Positions 33,901 to 48,668 of a stretch of DNA of 64,000 nt are shown piece after piece. Numbering within the stretch: the first letter of the stretch is position 1; each line of letters starts with the position of its first letter. Under the pieces are notes generated by a model. The model was not told the DNA's origin, searched no databases, and was given only the letters and a program-made list of their open reading frames with translations. The stretch is taken from positions 45,060,501 to 45,124,500 of the forward strand of contig OX940863.1 in assembly GCA_954871525.1 (NCBI GenBank). Direction: 5' to 3'. Both the position numbers and the translations under genes were made by a program. Origin of the DNA: Parietaria judaica (Eukaryota; Streptophyta; Magnoliopsida; Rosales; Urticaceae).

Positions 33901-36328
33901 ATAATATAGTGTATAAAGAAGGTATATGGAGTAATAGTTAAGTTTGTGCATCTTTTTTGACTTTTAGCGAACTCGTACGCCAAATTAAACTCTTAGAGCC
34001 CAAGATTCCTTAAGACTCCAAACTTGTGTGTTTTTTTGGGCTCAATACAATAAATATAGTATATAAAGAAGGAATGTGGAGTAATTTTTATGTTTCGGCA
34101 CCTATTTTTATTTTGAACGAACTCTTACGCGAAATGAAGCTATAAGAGCCCAATATTCTTTAAGACCCCAAAATTTTTTGTTTTTTTAGGCTCAATACAA
34201 ATAATATAGTGTAAAAAGAAGGTATATGGAGTAATAGTTAAGTTTCGGCACCTTTTTTGACTTCTAACGAATTCTTACGCAAAATTAAGCTATTAGAACC
34301 CAAGATTCCTTAAGACTCGAAACTTGTTTGTTTTTTGGGCTCAATTCAATTAGAATACTATATAAAGTAGGGATATGGAGTAAGATATATGTTTCGGCAC
34401 CTGTTTTGATTTTGAACGAACTCTTGCGCGAAAGTAAGCTATTAGAGCCTAATATTCTTTAAGACTCCAAACTTGTTTGTTTTTTTGGGCTAAATACAAA
34501 TAATATAGTGTATAAAGAAGGTATATGGAGTAATAGTTAAGTTTCGGCACCTTTTTTGACTTCTAGCGAACTCGTACGCCAAATTAAGCTATTAGAGCCC
34601 AAGAATCATTGACACTCCTAACTTGTTTGTTTTTTGGGCTCAATACAATTAATATAATATATAAAGAATGGATATAAGTAATATCTATGTTTCGGCACTT
34701 ATTTTGATTTTGAACGAACTCTAACGCGAAAGTAAGCTATTTGAGCCCAATATTTTTTAACACTCCTAACTTTTGGGCTCAATACAAATAATATAGTGTA
34801 TAAAGACGGTATATAGAATAATAGTTAAGTTTCGGCACCTTTTTTTTACTTCTAGCGAACTCGTACGCGAAGTTAAACTCTTAGAGCCCAAGATTCCTTA
34901 AGACTCCAAACTTGTGTGTTTTTTTGGGCTCAATACAATAAATATAGTATATAAAGAAGGAATGTGGAGTAATTTTTATGTTTCGGCACCTATTTTTATT
35001 TTGAACAAACTCTTACGCGAAATGAAGCTATAAGAGCCCAATATTCTTTAAGAGCCCAAAATTGTTTGTTTTTTTAGGCTCAATACAAATAATATAGTGT
35101 AAAAAGAAGGTATATGGAGTAATAGTTAAGTTTCGGCACCTTTTTTGACTTCTAACGAATTCTTACGCAAAATTAAGCTATTAGAACTCAAGATTCCTTA
35201 AGAGTCGAAACTTGTTGGTTTTTTGGGCTCAATTCAATTAGAATACTATATAAAGAAGGGATATGGAGTAAGATATATGTTTCGGCACCTCTTTTGATTT
35301 TGAACGAACTCTTGCGCGAAAGTAAGCTATTAGAGCCTAATATTCTTTAAGACTCCAAAATTGTTTGTTTTTTTGGGCTAAATACAAATAATATAGTGTA
35401 TAAAGAAGGTATATGGAGTAATAGTTAAGTTTGTGCATCTTTTTTGACTTTTAGCGAACTCGTACGCCAAATTAAACTCTTAGAGCCCAAGATTCCTTAA
35501 GACTCCAAACTTGTGTGTTTTTTTGGGCTCAATACATTAAATATAGTATATAAAGAAGGAATGTGGAGTAATTTTTATGTTTCGGCACCTATTTTTATTT
35601 TGAACGAACTCTTACGCGAAATGAAGCTATAAGAGCCCAATATTCTTTAAGACCCCAAAATTTTTTGTTTTTTTAGGCTCAATACAAATAATATAGTGTA
35701 AAAAGAAGGTATATGGAGTAATAGTTAAGTTTCGGCACCTTTTTTGACTTCTAACGAATTCTTACGCAAAATTAAGCTATTAGAACCCAAGATTCCTTAA
35801 GACTCGAAACTTGTTTGTTTTTTGGGCTCAATTCAATTAGAATACTATATAAAGTAGGGATATGGAGTAAGATATATGTTTCGGCACCTGTTTTGATTTT
35901 GAACGAACTCTTGCGCGAAAGTAAGCTATTAGAGCCTAATATTCTTTAAAACTCCAAAATTGTTTGTTTTTTTGGGCTAAATACAAATAATATAGTGTAT
36001 AAAGAAGGTATATGGAGTAATAGTTAAGTTTGTGCATCTTTTTTGACTTTTAGCGAACTCGTACGCCAAATTAAACTCTTAGAGCCCAAGATTCCTTAAG
36101 ACTCCAAACTTGTGTGTTTTTTTGGGCTCAATACATTAAATATAGTATATAAAGAAGGAATGTGGAGTAATTTTTATGTTTCGGCACCTATTTTTATTTT
36201 GAACGAACTCTTACGCGAAATGAAGCTATAAGAGCCCAATATTCTTTAAGACCCCAAAATTTTTTGTTTTTTTAGGCTCAATACAAATAATATAGTGTAA
36301 AAAGAAGGTATATGGAGTAATAGTTAAG

Positions 36329-39300
36329 TTTCGGCACCTTTTTTGACTTCTAACGAATTCTTACGCAAAATTAAGCTATTAGAACCCAAGATTCCTTAAG
36401 ACTCGAAACTTGTTTGTTTTTTGGGCTCAATTCAATTAGAATACTATATAAAGAAGGGATATGGAGTAAGATATATGTTTCGGCACCTGTTTTGATTTTG
36501 AACGAACTCTTGCGCGAAAGTAAGCTATTAGAGCCTAATATTCTTTAAGACTCCAAACTTGTTTGTTTTTTTGGGCTAAATACAAATAATATAGTGTATA
36601 AAGAAGGTATATGGAGTAATTAGTTAAGTTTCGGCACCTTTTTTGACTTCTAGCGAACTCGTACGCCAAATTAAGCTATTAGAGCCCAAGAATCCTTGAC
36701 ACTCCTAACTTGTTTGTTTTTTGGGCTCAATACAATTTATATAATATATAAAGAATGGATATAAGTAATATCTATGTTTCGGCACCTATTTTGATTTTGA
36801 ACGAACTCTAACGCGAAAGTAAGCTATTTGAGCCCAATATTTTTTAACACTCCAAACTTTTGGGCTCAATACAAATAATATAGTGTATAAAGAAGGTATA
36901 TAGAATAATAGTTAAGTTTCGGCACCTTTTTTTTACTTCTAGGGAACTCGTACGCCAAATTAAACTCTTAGAGCCCAAGATTCCTTAAGACTCCAAACAT
37001 GTGTGTTTTTTTGGGCTCAATACAATAAATATAGTATATAAAGAAGGAATGTGGAGTAATTTTTATGTTTCGGCACCTATTTTGATTTTGAACGAACTCT
37101 TACGCGAAATGAAGCTATAAGAGCCCAATATTTTGTTAAGAGCCCAAAATTGTTTGTTTTTTTAGGCTCAATACAAATAATATAGTGTAAAAAGAAGGTA
37201 TATGGAGTAATAGTTAAGTTTCGGCACCTTTTTTGACTTCTAACGAATTCTTACGCAAAATTAAGCTATTAGAACCCAAGATTCCTTAAGACTCGAAACT
37301 TGTTGGTTTTTTGGGCTCAATTCAATTAGAATACTATATAAAGAAGGAATATGGAGTAAGATATATGTTTCGGCACCTCTTTTGATTTTGAACGAACTCT
37401 TGCGCGAAAGTAAGCTATTAGAGCCTAATATTCTTTAAGACTCCAAAATTGTTTGTTTTTTTGGGCTAAATACAAATAATATAGTGTATAAAGAAGGTAT
37501 ATGGAGTAATAGTTAAGTTTCGGCACCTTTTTTGACTTCTAGCGAACTCGTACGCCAAATTAAGCTATTAGAGCCCAAGAATCCTTGACACTCCTAACTT
37601 GTTTGTTTTTTGGGCTCAATACAATTAATATAATATATAAAGAATGGATATAAGTAATATCTATGTTTCGGCACTTATTTTGATTTTGAACGAACTCTAA
37701 CGCGAAAGTAAGCTATTTGAGCCCAATATTTTTTAACACTCCTAACTTTTGGGCTCAATACAAATAATATAGTGTATAAAGACGGTATATAGAATAATAG
37801 TTAAGTTTCGGCACCTTTTTTTTACTTCTAGCGAACTCGTACGCGAAATTAAACTCTTAGAGCCCAAGATTCCTTAAGACTCCAAACTTGTGTGTTTTTT
37901 TGGGCTCAATACAATAAATATAGTATATAAAGAAGGAATGTGGAGTAATTTTTATGTTTCGGCACCTATTTTTATTTTGAACAAACTCTTACGCGAAATG
38001 AAGCTATAAGAGCCCAATATTCTTTAAGAGCCCAAAATTGTTTGTTTTTATAGGCTCAATACAAATAATATAGTGTAAAAAGAAGGTATATGGAGTAATA
38101 GTTAAGTTTCGGCACCTTTTTTGACTTCTAACGAATTCTTACGCAAAATTAAGCTATTAGAACCCAAGATTCCTTAAGACTCGAAACTTGTTTGTTTTTT
38201 GGGCTCAATTCAATTAGAATACTATATAAAGAAGGGATATGGAGTAAGATATATGTTTCGGCACCTGTTTTGATTTTGAACGAACTCTTGCGCGAAAGTA
38301 AGCTATTAGAGCCTAATATTCTTTAAGACTCCAAACTTGTTTGTTTTTTTGGGCTAAATACAAATAATATAGTGTATAAAGAAGGTATATGGAGTAATTA
38401 GTTAAGTTTCGGCACCTTTTTTGACTTCTAGCGAACTCGTACGCCAAATTAAGCTATTAGAGCCCAAGAATCCTTGACACTCCTAACTTGTTTGTTTTTT
38501 GGGCTCAATACAATTTATATAATATATAAAGAATGGATATAAGTAATATCTATGTTTCGGCACCTATTTTGATTTTGAACGAACTCTAACGCGAAAGTAA
38601 GCTATTTGAGCCCAATATTTTTTAACACTCCAAACTTTTGGGCTCAATACAAATAATATAGTGTATAAAGAAGGTATATAGAATAATAGTTAAGTTTCGG
38701 CACCTTTTTTTTACTTCTAGGGAACTCGTACGCCAAATTAAACTCTTAGAGCCCAAGATTCCTTAAGACTCCAAACATGTGTGTTTTTTTGGGCTCAATA
38801 CAATAAATATAGTATATAAAGAAGGAATGTGGAGTAATTTTTATGTTTCGGCACCTATTTTTATTTTGAACGAACTCTTACGCGAAATGAAGCTATAAGA
38901 GCCCAATATTTTGTTAAGAGCCCAAAATTGTTTGTTTTTTTAGGCTCAATACAAATAATATAGTGTAAAAAGAAGGTATATGGAGTAATAGTTAAGTTTC
39001 GGCACCTTTTTTGACTTCTAACGAATTCTTACGCAAAATTAAGCTATTAGAACCCAAGATTCCTTAAGACTCGAAACTTGTTGGTTTTTTGGGCTCAATT
39101 CAATTAGAATACTATATAAAGAAGGAATATGGAGTAAGATATATGTTTCGGCACCTCTTTTGATTTTGAACGAACTCTTGCGCGAAAGTAAGCTATTAGA
39201 GCCTAATATTCTTTAAGACTCCAAAATTGTTTGTTTTTTTGGGCTAAATACAAATAATATAGTGTATAAAGAAGGTATATGGAGTAATAGTTAAGTTTCG

Positions 39301-42300
39301 GCACCTTTTTTGACTTCTAGCGAACTCGTACGCCAAATTAAGCTATTAGAGCCCAAGAATCCTTGACACTCCTAACTTGTTTGTTTTTTGGGCTCAATAC
39401 AATTAATATAATATATAAAGAATGGATATAAGTAATATCTATGTTTCGGCACTTATTTTGATTTTGAACGAACTCTAACGCGAAAGTAAGCTATTTGAGC
39501 CCAATATTTTTTAACACTCCTAACTTTTGGGCTCAATACAAATAATATAGTGTATAAAGAAGGTATATAGAATAATAGTTAAGTTTCGGCACCTTTTTTT
39601 TACTTCTAGCGAACTCGTACGCGAAATTAAACTCTTAGAGCCCAAGATTCCTTAAGACTCCAAACTTGTGTGTTTTTTTGGGCTCAATACAATAAATATA
39701 GTATATAAAGAAGGAATGTGGAGTAATTTTTATGTTTCGGCACCTATTTTTATTTTGAACAAACTCTTACGCGAAATGAAGCTATAAGAGCCCAATATTC
39801 TTTAAGAGCCCAAAATTGTTTGTTTTTATAGGCTCAATACAAATAATATAGTGTAAAAAGAAGGTATATGGAGTAATAGTTAAGTTTCGGCACCTTTTTT
39901 GACTTCTAACGAATTCTTACGCAAAATTAAGCTATTAGAACCCAAGATTCCTTAAGACTCGAAACTTGTTTGTTTTTTGGGCTCAATTCAATTAGAATAC
40001 TATATAAAGAAGGGATATGGAGTAAGATATATGTTTCGGCACCTGTTTTGATTTTGAACGAACTCTTGCGCGAAAGTAAGCTATTAGAGCCTAATATTCT
40101 TTAAGACTCCAAACTTGTTTGTTTTTTTGGGCTAAATACAAATAATATAGTGTATAAAGAAGGTATATGGAGTAATTAGTTAAGTTTCGGCACCTTTTTT
40201 GACTTCTAGCGAACTCGTACGCCAAATTAAGCTATTAGAGCCCAAGAATCCTTGACACTCCTAACTTGTTTGTTTTTTGGGCTCAATACAATTTATATAA
40301 TATATAAAGAATGGATATAAGTAATATCTATGTTTCGGCACCTATTTTGATTTTGAACGAACTCTAACGCGAAAGTAAGCTATTTGAGCCCAATATTTTT
40401 TAACACTCCAAACTTTTGGGCTCAATACAAATAATATAGTGTATAAAGAAGGTATATAGAATAATAGTTAAGTTTCGGCACCTTTTTTTTACTTCTAGGG
40501 AACTCGTACGCCAAATTAAACTCTTAGAGCCCAAGATTCCTTAAGACTCCAAACATGTGTGTTTTTTTGGGCTCAATACAATAAATATAGTATATAAAGA
40601 AGGAATGTGGAGTAATTTTTATGTTTCGGCACCTATTTTGATTTTGAACGAACTCTTACGCGAAATGAAGCTATAAGAGCCCAATATTTTGTTAAGAGCC
40701 CAAAATTGTTTGTTTTTTTAGGCTCAATACAAATAATATAGTGTAAAAAGAAGGTATATGGAGTAATAGTTAAGTTTCGGCACCTTTTTTGACTTCTAAC
40801 GAATTCTTACGCAAAATTAAGCTATTAGAACCCAAGATTCCTTAAGACTCGAAACTTGTTGGTTTTTTGGGCTCAATTCAATTAGAATACTATATAAAGA
40901 AGGAATATGGAGTAAGATATATGTTTCGGCACCTCTTTTGATTTTGAACGAACTCTTGCGCGAAAGTAAGCTATTAGAGCCTAATATTCTTTAAGACTCC
41001 AAAATTGTTTGTTTTTTTGGGCTAAATACAAATAATATAGTGTATAAAGAAGGTATATGGAGTAATAGTTAAGTTTCGGCACCTTTTTTGACTTCTAGCG
41101 AACTCGTACGCCAAATTAAGCTATTAGAGCCCAAGAATCCTTGACACTCCTAACTTGTTTGTTTTTTGGGCTCAATACAATTAATATAATATATAAAGAA
41201 TGGATATAAGTAATATCTATGTTTCGGCACTTATTTTGATTTTGAACGAACTCTAACGCGAAAGTAAGCTATTTGAGCCCAATATTTTTTAACACTCCTA
41301 ACTTTTGGGCTCAATACAAATAATATAGTGTATAAAGACGGTATATAGAATAATAGTTAAGTTTCGGCACCTTTTTTTTACTTCTAGCGAACTCGTACGC
41401 GAAATTAAACTCTTAGAGCCCAAGATTCCTTAAGACTCCAAACTTGTGTGTTTTTTTGGGCTCAATACAATAAATATAGTATATAAAGAAGAAATGTGGA
41501 GTAATTTTTATGTTTCGGCACCTATTTTTATTTTGAACAAACTCTTACGCGAAATGAAGCTATAAGAGCCCAATATTCTTTAAGAGCCCAAAATTGTTTG
41601 TTTTTATAGGCTCAATACAAATAATATAGTGTAAAAAGAAGGTATATGGAGTAATAGTTAAGTTTCGGCACCTTTTTTGACTTCTAACGAATTCTTACGC
41701 AAAATTAAGCTATTAGAACCCAAGATTCCTTAAGACTCGAAACTTGTTTGTTTTTTGGGCTCAATTCAATTAGAATACTATATAAAGAAGGGATATGGAG
41801 TAAGATATATGTTTCGGCACCTGTTTTGATTTTGAACGAACTCTTGCGCGAAAGTAAGCTATTAGAGCCTAATATTCTTTAAGACTCCAAACTTGTTTGT
41901 TTTTTTGGGCTAAATACAAATAATATAGTGTATAAAGAAGGTATATGGAGTAATTAGTTAAGTTTCGGCACCTTTTTTGACTTCTAGCGAACTCGTACGC
42001 CAAATTAAGCTATTAGAGCCCAAGAATCCTTGACACTCCTAACTTGTTTGTTTTTTGGGCTCAATACAATTTATATCATATATAAAGAATGGATATCAGT
42101 AATATCTATGTTTCGGCACCTATTTTGATTTTGAACGAACTCTAACGCGAAAGTAAGCTATTTGAGCCCAATATTTTTTAACACTCCAAACTTTTGGGCT
42201 CAATACAAATAATATAGTGTATAAAGAAGGTATATAGAATAATAGTTAAGTTTCGGCACCTTTTTTTTACTTCTAGGGAACTCGTACGCCAAATTAAACT

Positions 42301-44233
42301 CTTAGAGCCCAAGATTCCTTAAGACTCCAAACATGTGTGTTTTTTTGGGCTCAATACAAATAATATAGTATATAAAGAAGGAATGTGGAGTAATTTTTAT
42401 GTTTCGGCACCTATTTTGATTTTGAACGAACTCTTACGCGAAATGAAGCTATAAGAGCCCAATATTTTGTTAAGAGCCCAAAATTGTTTGTTTTTTTAGG
42501 CTCAATACAAATAATATAGTGTAAAAAGAAGGTATATGGAGTAATAGTTAAGTTTCGGCACCTTTTTTGACTTCTAACGAATTCTTACGCAAAATTAAGC
42601 TATTAGAACCCAAGATTCCTTAAGACTCGAAACTTGTTGGTTTTTTGGGCTCAATTCAATTAGAATACTATATAAAGAAGGAATATGGAGTAAGATATAT
42701 GTTTCGGCACCTCTTTTGATTTTGAACGAACTCTTGCGCGAAAGTAAGCTATTAGAGCCTAATATTCTTTAAGACTCCAAAATTGTTTGTTTTTTTGGGC
42801 TAAATACAAATAATATAGTGTATAAAGAAGGTATATGGAGTAATAGTTAAGTTTCGGCACCTTTTTTGACTTCTAGCGAACTCGTACGCCAAATTAAGCT
42901 ATTAGAGCCCAAGAATCCTTGACACTCCTAACTTGTTTGTTTTTTGGGCTCAATACAATTAATATAATATATAAAGAATGGATATAAGTAATATCTATGT
43001 TTCGGCACTTATTTTGATTTTGAACGAACTCTAACGCGAAAGTAAGCTATTTGAGCCCAATATTTTTTAACACTCCTAACTTTTGGGCTCAATACAAATA
43101 ATATAGTGTATAAAGACGGTATATAGAATAATAGTTAAGTTTCGGCACCTTTTTTTTACTTCTAGCGAACTCGTACGCGAAATTAAACTCTTAGAGCCCA
43201 AGATTCCTTAAGACTCCAAACTTGTGTGTTTTTTTGGGCTCAATACAATAAATATAGTATATAAAGAAGGAATGTGGAGTAATTTTTATGTTTCGGCACC
43301 TATTTTTATTTTGAACAAACTCTTACGCGAAATGAAGCTATAAGAGCCCAATATTCTTTAAGAGCCCAAAATTGTTTGTTTTTATAGGCTCAATACAAAT
43401 AATATAGTGTAAAAAGAAGGTATATGGAGTAATAGTTAAGTTTCGGCACCTTTTTTGACTTCTAACGAATTCTTACGCAAAATTAAGCTATTAGAACCCA
43501 AGATTCCTTAAGACTCGAAACTTGTTTGTTTTTTGGGCTCAATTCAATTAGAATACTATATAAAGAAGGGATATGGAGTAAGATATATGTTTCGGCACCT
43601 GTTTTGATTTTGAACGAACTCTTGCGCGAAAGTAAGCTATTAGAGCCTAATATTCTTTAAGACTCCAAACTTGTTTGTTTTTTTGGGCTAAATACAAATA
43701 ATATAGTGTATAAAGAAGGTATATGGAGTAATTAGTTAAGTTTCGGCACCTTTTTTGACTTCTAGCGAACTCGTACGCCAAATTAAGCTATTAGAGCCCA
43801 AGAATCCTTGACACTCCTAACTTGTTTGTTTTTTGGGCTCAATACAATTTATATAATATATAAAGAATGGATATAAGTAATATCTATGTTTCGGCACCTA
43901 TTTTGATTTTGAACGAACTCTAACGCGAAAGTAAGCTATTTGAGCCCAATATTTTTTAACACTCCAAACTTTTGGGCTCAATACAAATAATATAGTGTAT
44001 AAAGAAGGTATATAGAATAATAGTTAAGTTTCGGCACCTTTTTTTTTACTTCTAGGGAACTCGTACGCCAAATTAAACTCTTAGAGCCCAAGATTCCTTA
44101 AGACTCCAAACATGTGTGTTTTTTTGGGCTCAATACAATAAATATAGTATATAAAGAAGGAATGTGGAGTAATTTTTATGTTTCGGCACCTATTTTGATT
44201 TTGAACGAACTCTTACGCGAAATGAAGCTATAA
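36329..44233 (+). repeat. Domain 3: regular 12-mer HOR, 1778 bp period
   Basis: Two hexamer subtypes alternate strictly. The 890 bp type starts at 36329, 38107, 39885, 41663 and 43441 and has CACCTG, AATTAGTTAAG, TAGGGAACTC and CAAACATGTG. The 888 bp type starts at 37219, 38997, 40775 and 42553 and has AAGGAATATGG and CACTTATT. The distance between like units is 1778 bp each time. A private marker, GTTTTTATAGGCTC, sits in front of the 890 bp units at 38107, 39885, 41663 and 43441. This is the most homogeneous stretch of the window, which suggests recent amplification. Confidence 0.88.
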
Positions 44234-47200
44234 GAGCCCAATATTTTGTTAAGAGCCCAAAATTGTTTGTTTTTTTAGGCTCAATACAAATAATATAGTG
44301 TAAAAAGAAGGTATATGGAGTAATAGTTAAGTTTCGGCACCTTTTTTGACTTCTAACGAATTCTTACGCAAAATTAAGCTATTAGAACCCAAGATTCCTT
44401 AAGACTCGAAACTTGTTGGTTTTTTGGGCTCAATTCAATTAGAATACTATATAAAGAAGGAATATGGAGTAAGATATATGTTTCGGCACCTCTTTTGATT
44501 TTGAACGAACTCTTGTGCGAAAGTAAGCTATTAGAGCCTAATATTCTTTAAGACTATAAAATTGTTTGTTTTTTTGGGCTAAATACAAATAATATAGTGT
44601 ATAAAGAAGGTATATGGAGTAATAGTTAAGTTTCGGCACCTTTTTTGACTTCTAGCGAACTCGTACGCCAAATTAAGCTATTAGAGCCCAAGAATCCTTG
44701 ACACTCCTAACTTGTTTGTTTTTTGGGCTCAATACAATTAATATAATATATAAAGAATGGATATAAGTAATATCTATGTTTCGGCACTTATTTTGATTTT
44801 GAACGAACTCTAACGCGAAAGTAAGCTATTTGAGCCCAATATTTTTTAACACTCCTAACTTTTGGGCTCAATACAAATAATATAGTGTATAAAGACGGTA
44901 TATAGAATAATAGTTAAGTTTCGGCACCTTTTTTTTACTTCTAGCGAACTCGTACGCGAAATTAAACTCTTAGAGCCCAAGATTCCTTAAGACTCCAAAC
45001 TTGTGTGTTTTTTTGGGCTCAATACAATAAATATAGTATATAAAGAAGGAATGTGGAGTAATTTTTATGTTTCGGCACCTATTTTTATTTTGAACAAACT
45101 CTTACGCGAAATGAAGCTATAAGAGCCCAATATTCTTTAAGAGCCCAAAATTGTTTGTTTTTTTAGGCTCAATACAAATAATATAGTGTAAAAAGAAGGT
45201 ATATGGAGTAATAGTTAAGTTTCGGCACCTTTTTTGACTTCTAACGAATTCTTACGCAAAATTAAGCTATTAGAACCCAAGATTCCTTAAGACTCGAAAC
45301 TTGTTTGTTTTTTGGGCTCAATTCAATTAGAATACTATATAAAGAAGGGATATGGAGTAAGATATATGTTTCGGCACCTGTTTTGATTTTGAACGAACTC
45401 TTGCGCGAAAGTAAGCTATTAGAGCCTAATATTCTTTAAGACTCCAAACTTGTTTGTTTTTTTGGGCTAAATACAAATAATATAGTGTATAAAGAAGGTA
45501 TATGGAGTAATTAGTTAAGTTTCGGCACCTTTTTTGACTTCTAGTGAACTCGTACGCCAAGTTAAGCTATTAGAGCCCAAGAATCCTTGACACTCCTAAC
45601 TTGTTTGTTTTTTGGGCTCAATACAATTTATATAATATATAAAGAATGGATATAAGTAATATCTATGTTTCGGCACCTATTTTGATTTTGAACGAACTCT
45701 AACGCGAAAGTAAGCTATTTGAGCCCAATATTTTTTAACACTCCAAACTTTTGGGCTCAATACAAATAATATAGTGTATAAAGAAGGTATATAGAATAAT
45801 AGTTAAGTTTCGGCACCTTTTTTTTACTTCTAGGGAACTCGTACGCCAAATTAAACTCTTAGAGCCCAAGATTCCTTAAGACTCCAAACTTGTGTGTTTT
45901 TTTGGGCTCAATACAATAAATATAGTATATAAAGAAGAAATGTGGAGTAATTTTTATGTTTCGGCACCTATTTTGATTTTGAACGAACTCTTACGCGAAA
46001 TGAAGCTATAAGAGCCTAATATTCTTTAAGAGCCCAAAATTGTTTGTTTTTTTAGGCTCAATACAAATAATATAGTGTAAAAAGAAGGTATATGGAGTAA
46101 TAGTTAAGTTTCGGCACCTTTTTTGACTTCTAACGAATTCTTACGCAAAATTAAGCTATTAGAACCCAAGATTCCTTAAGACTCGAAACTTGTTGGTTTT
46201 TTGGGCTCAATTCAATTAGAATACAATATAAAGAAGGAATATGGAGTAAGATATATGTTTCGGCACCTCTTTTGATTTTGAACGAACTCTTGCGCGAAAG
46301 TAAGCTATTAGAGCCTAATATTCTTTAAGACTCCAAAATTGTTTGTTTTTTTGGGCTAAATACAAATAATATAGTGTATAAAGAAGGTATATGGAGTAAT
46401 AGTTAAGTTTCGGCACCTTTTTTGACTTCTAGCGAACTCGTACGCCAAATTAAGCTATTAGAGCCCAAGAATCCTTGACACTCCTAACTTGTTTGTTTTT
46501 TGGGCTCAATACAATTAATATAATATATAAAGAATGGATATAAGTAATATCTATGTTTCGGCACTTATTTTGATTTTGAACGAACTCTAACGCGAAAGTA
46601 AGCTATTTGAGCCCAATATTTTTTAACACTCCTAACTTTTGGGCTCAATACAAATAATATAGTGTATAAAGACGGTATATAGAATAATAGTTAAGTTTCG
46701 GCACCTTTTTTTTACTTCTAGCGAACTCGTACGCGAAATTAAACTCTTAGAGCCCAAGATTCCTTAAGACTCCAAACTTGTGTGTTTTTTTGGGCTCAAT
46801 ACAATAAATATAGTATATAAAGAAGGAATGTGGAGTAATTTTTATGTTTCGGCACCTATTTTGATTTTGAACGAACTCTTACGCGAAATGAAGCTATAAG
46901 AGCCCAATATTCTTTAAGACCCCAAAATTGTTTGTTTTTTTAGGCTCAATACAAATAATATAGTGTAAAAAGAAGGTATATGGAGTAATAGTTAAGTTTC
47001 GGCACCTTTTTTGACTTCTAAAGAATTCTCACGCAAAATTAAGCTATTAGAACCCAAGATTCCTTAAGACTCGAAACTTGTTTGTTTTTTGGGCTCAATT
47101 CAATTAGAATACTATATAAAGAAGGGATATGGAGTAAGATATATGTTTCGGCACCTGTTTTGATTTTGAACGAACTCTTGCGCGAAAGTAAGCTATTAGA

Positions 47201-48668
47201 GCCTAATATTCTTTAAGACTCCAAACTTGTTTGTTTTTTTGGGCTAAATACAAATAATATAGTGTATAAAGAAGGTATATGGAGTAATAGTTAAGTTTCG
47301 GCACCTTTTTTGACTTATAGCGAACTCGTTCGCCAAATTAAGCTGTTAGAGCCCAAGAATCCTTGACACTCCTAACTTGTTTGTTTTTTGGGCTCAATAC
47401 AATTAATATAATATATAAAGAATGGATATAAGTAATATCTATGTTTCGGCACTTATTTTGTTTTTGAACGAACTCTTACACGAAAGTAAGCTATTAGAGC
47501 CCAATATTCTTTAACACTCCAAACTTTTGGGCTCAATACAAATAATATAGCGTATAAAGAAGGTATATGGAATAATAGTTAAGTTTCGGCACCTTTTTTT
47601 TACTTATAGCGAACTCGTACGCCAAATTAAACTCTTAGAGCCCAAGATTCCTTAAGACTCCAAACTTGTGTGTTTTTTTGGGCTCAATACAATAAATATA
47701 GTATATAAAGAAGGAATATGGAGTAGTTTTTATGTTTCGGCACCTATTTTGATTTTGAACGAACTCTTACGCGAAATGAAGCTATAAGAGCCCAATATTC
47801 TTTAAGACTCCAAAATTGTTTGTTTTTTTTAGGCTCAATACAAATAATATAGTGTAAAAAGAATGTATATGGAGTAATAGTTAAGTTTCGGCACCTTTTT
47901 TGACTTCTAACGAATTCTTACGCAAAATTAAGCTATTAGAACCCAAGATTCCTTAAGACTCGAAACTTGTTGGTTTTTTGGGCTCAATCCAATTAGAATA
48001 CTATATAAAGAAGGGATATGGAGTAAGATATATGTTTCGGCACCTCTTTTGATTTTGAACGAACTCTTACGCGAAAGTAAGCTATTAGAGCCTAATATTC
48101 TTTAAGACTCCAAACTTGTTTTTTTTTTCGGCTAAATACAAATAATATAGTGTATAAAGAAGGTATAGGGAGTAAGTTTCGGCACCTTTTTTGACTTCTA
48201 GCGAACTCGTTCGCCAAATTAAGCTGTTAGAGCCCAAGAATCGTTTACACTCCTAACTTGTTTATTTTTTGGGCTCAATACAATTAATATAATATATAAA
48301 AAATGGATATAAGTAATATCTATGTTTCGGCACCTATTTTGATTTTGAACGAACTCTTACACGAAACTAAGCTATTAGATCCCAATATTCTTTAACACTC
48401 CAAACTTTTGGGCTCAATACAAATAATATAGTGTATAAAGAAGGTATATGGAATAATAGTTAAGTTTCGGCACCTTTTTTTTACTTCTAGCGAACTCGTA
48501 CGCCAAATTAAACTCTTAGAGCCCAAGATTCCATAAGACACCAAACTTGTGTGTTTTTTTGGGCTCAATACAATAAATATAGTATATAAAGAAGGAATAT
48601 GGAGTAATTTTTATGTTTCGGCACCTATTTTGATTTTGAACGAACTCTTACGCAAAATGAAGCTATAA
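44234..48668 (+). repeat. 4435 bp five-hexamer block, copy 1
   Basis: Hexamers start at 44332, 45220, 46109, 46997 and 47886. Tags shared with copy 2 are CTCTTGTGCG, GACTATAAAATTG, GAATACAATATAAAG, TAAAGAATTCTCACGC, TTTTGTTTTTGAACG, ATATAGCGTATAAAG, GATTCCATAAGACACC and TATATAAAAAATGG. The fourth and fifth hexamers resemble those of domain 5 (CTCGTTCGCC, CTCTTACACG) and are embedded among domain 3-like hexamers. The last hexamer is 881 bp because of a 7 bp deletion. Confidence 0.9.
48166..48181 (+). repeat. 7-bp deletion in C lead-in (first copy)
   Basis: Normal copies read GGAGTAATAGTTAAGTTTC; here the sequence is GGGAGTAAGTTTC, with 7 bp lost between TAA repeats, which fits a slipped-strand event. 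It occurs with GTATAGGG. The same allele is seen near 52,604, 54,683, 55,573, 56,459, 58,243, 59,133, 60,009, 60,899, 61,784, 62,664 and 63,550, so it spread with the domain 5 hexamer. Confidence 0.85.

Larger units (their letters stand above)
23838..36328 (+). repeat. Domain 2: mixed hexamers and family-2 tetramers
   Basis: Unit starts and monomer counts are 23838 (6), 24726 (4), 25324 (6), 26213 (2), 26512 (6), 27401 (4), 28003 (6), 28892 (6), 29780 (4), 30379 (6), 31267 (4), 31866 (6), 32756 (6), 33644 (4), 34243 (6), 35131 (4) and 35730 (4). From 28892 a 6-4-6-4-6 super-unit of 3864 bp appears, and the next one (32756 to 37219) has an extra tetramer. This is the most rearranged part of the window at the HOR level. 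Confidence 0.8.

Noticed and set aside
36329..44233. Inverted or palindromic array segment
   Set aside because: All boxes in this stretch and in the rest of the window read TTTCGG on the same strand; no reverse-oriented monomer was seen.
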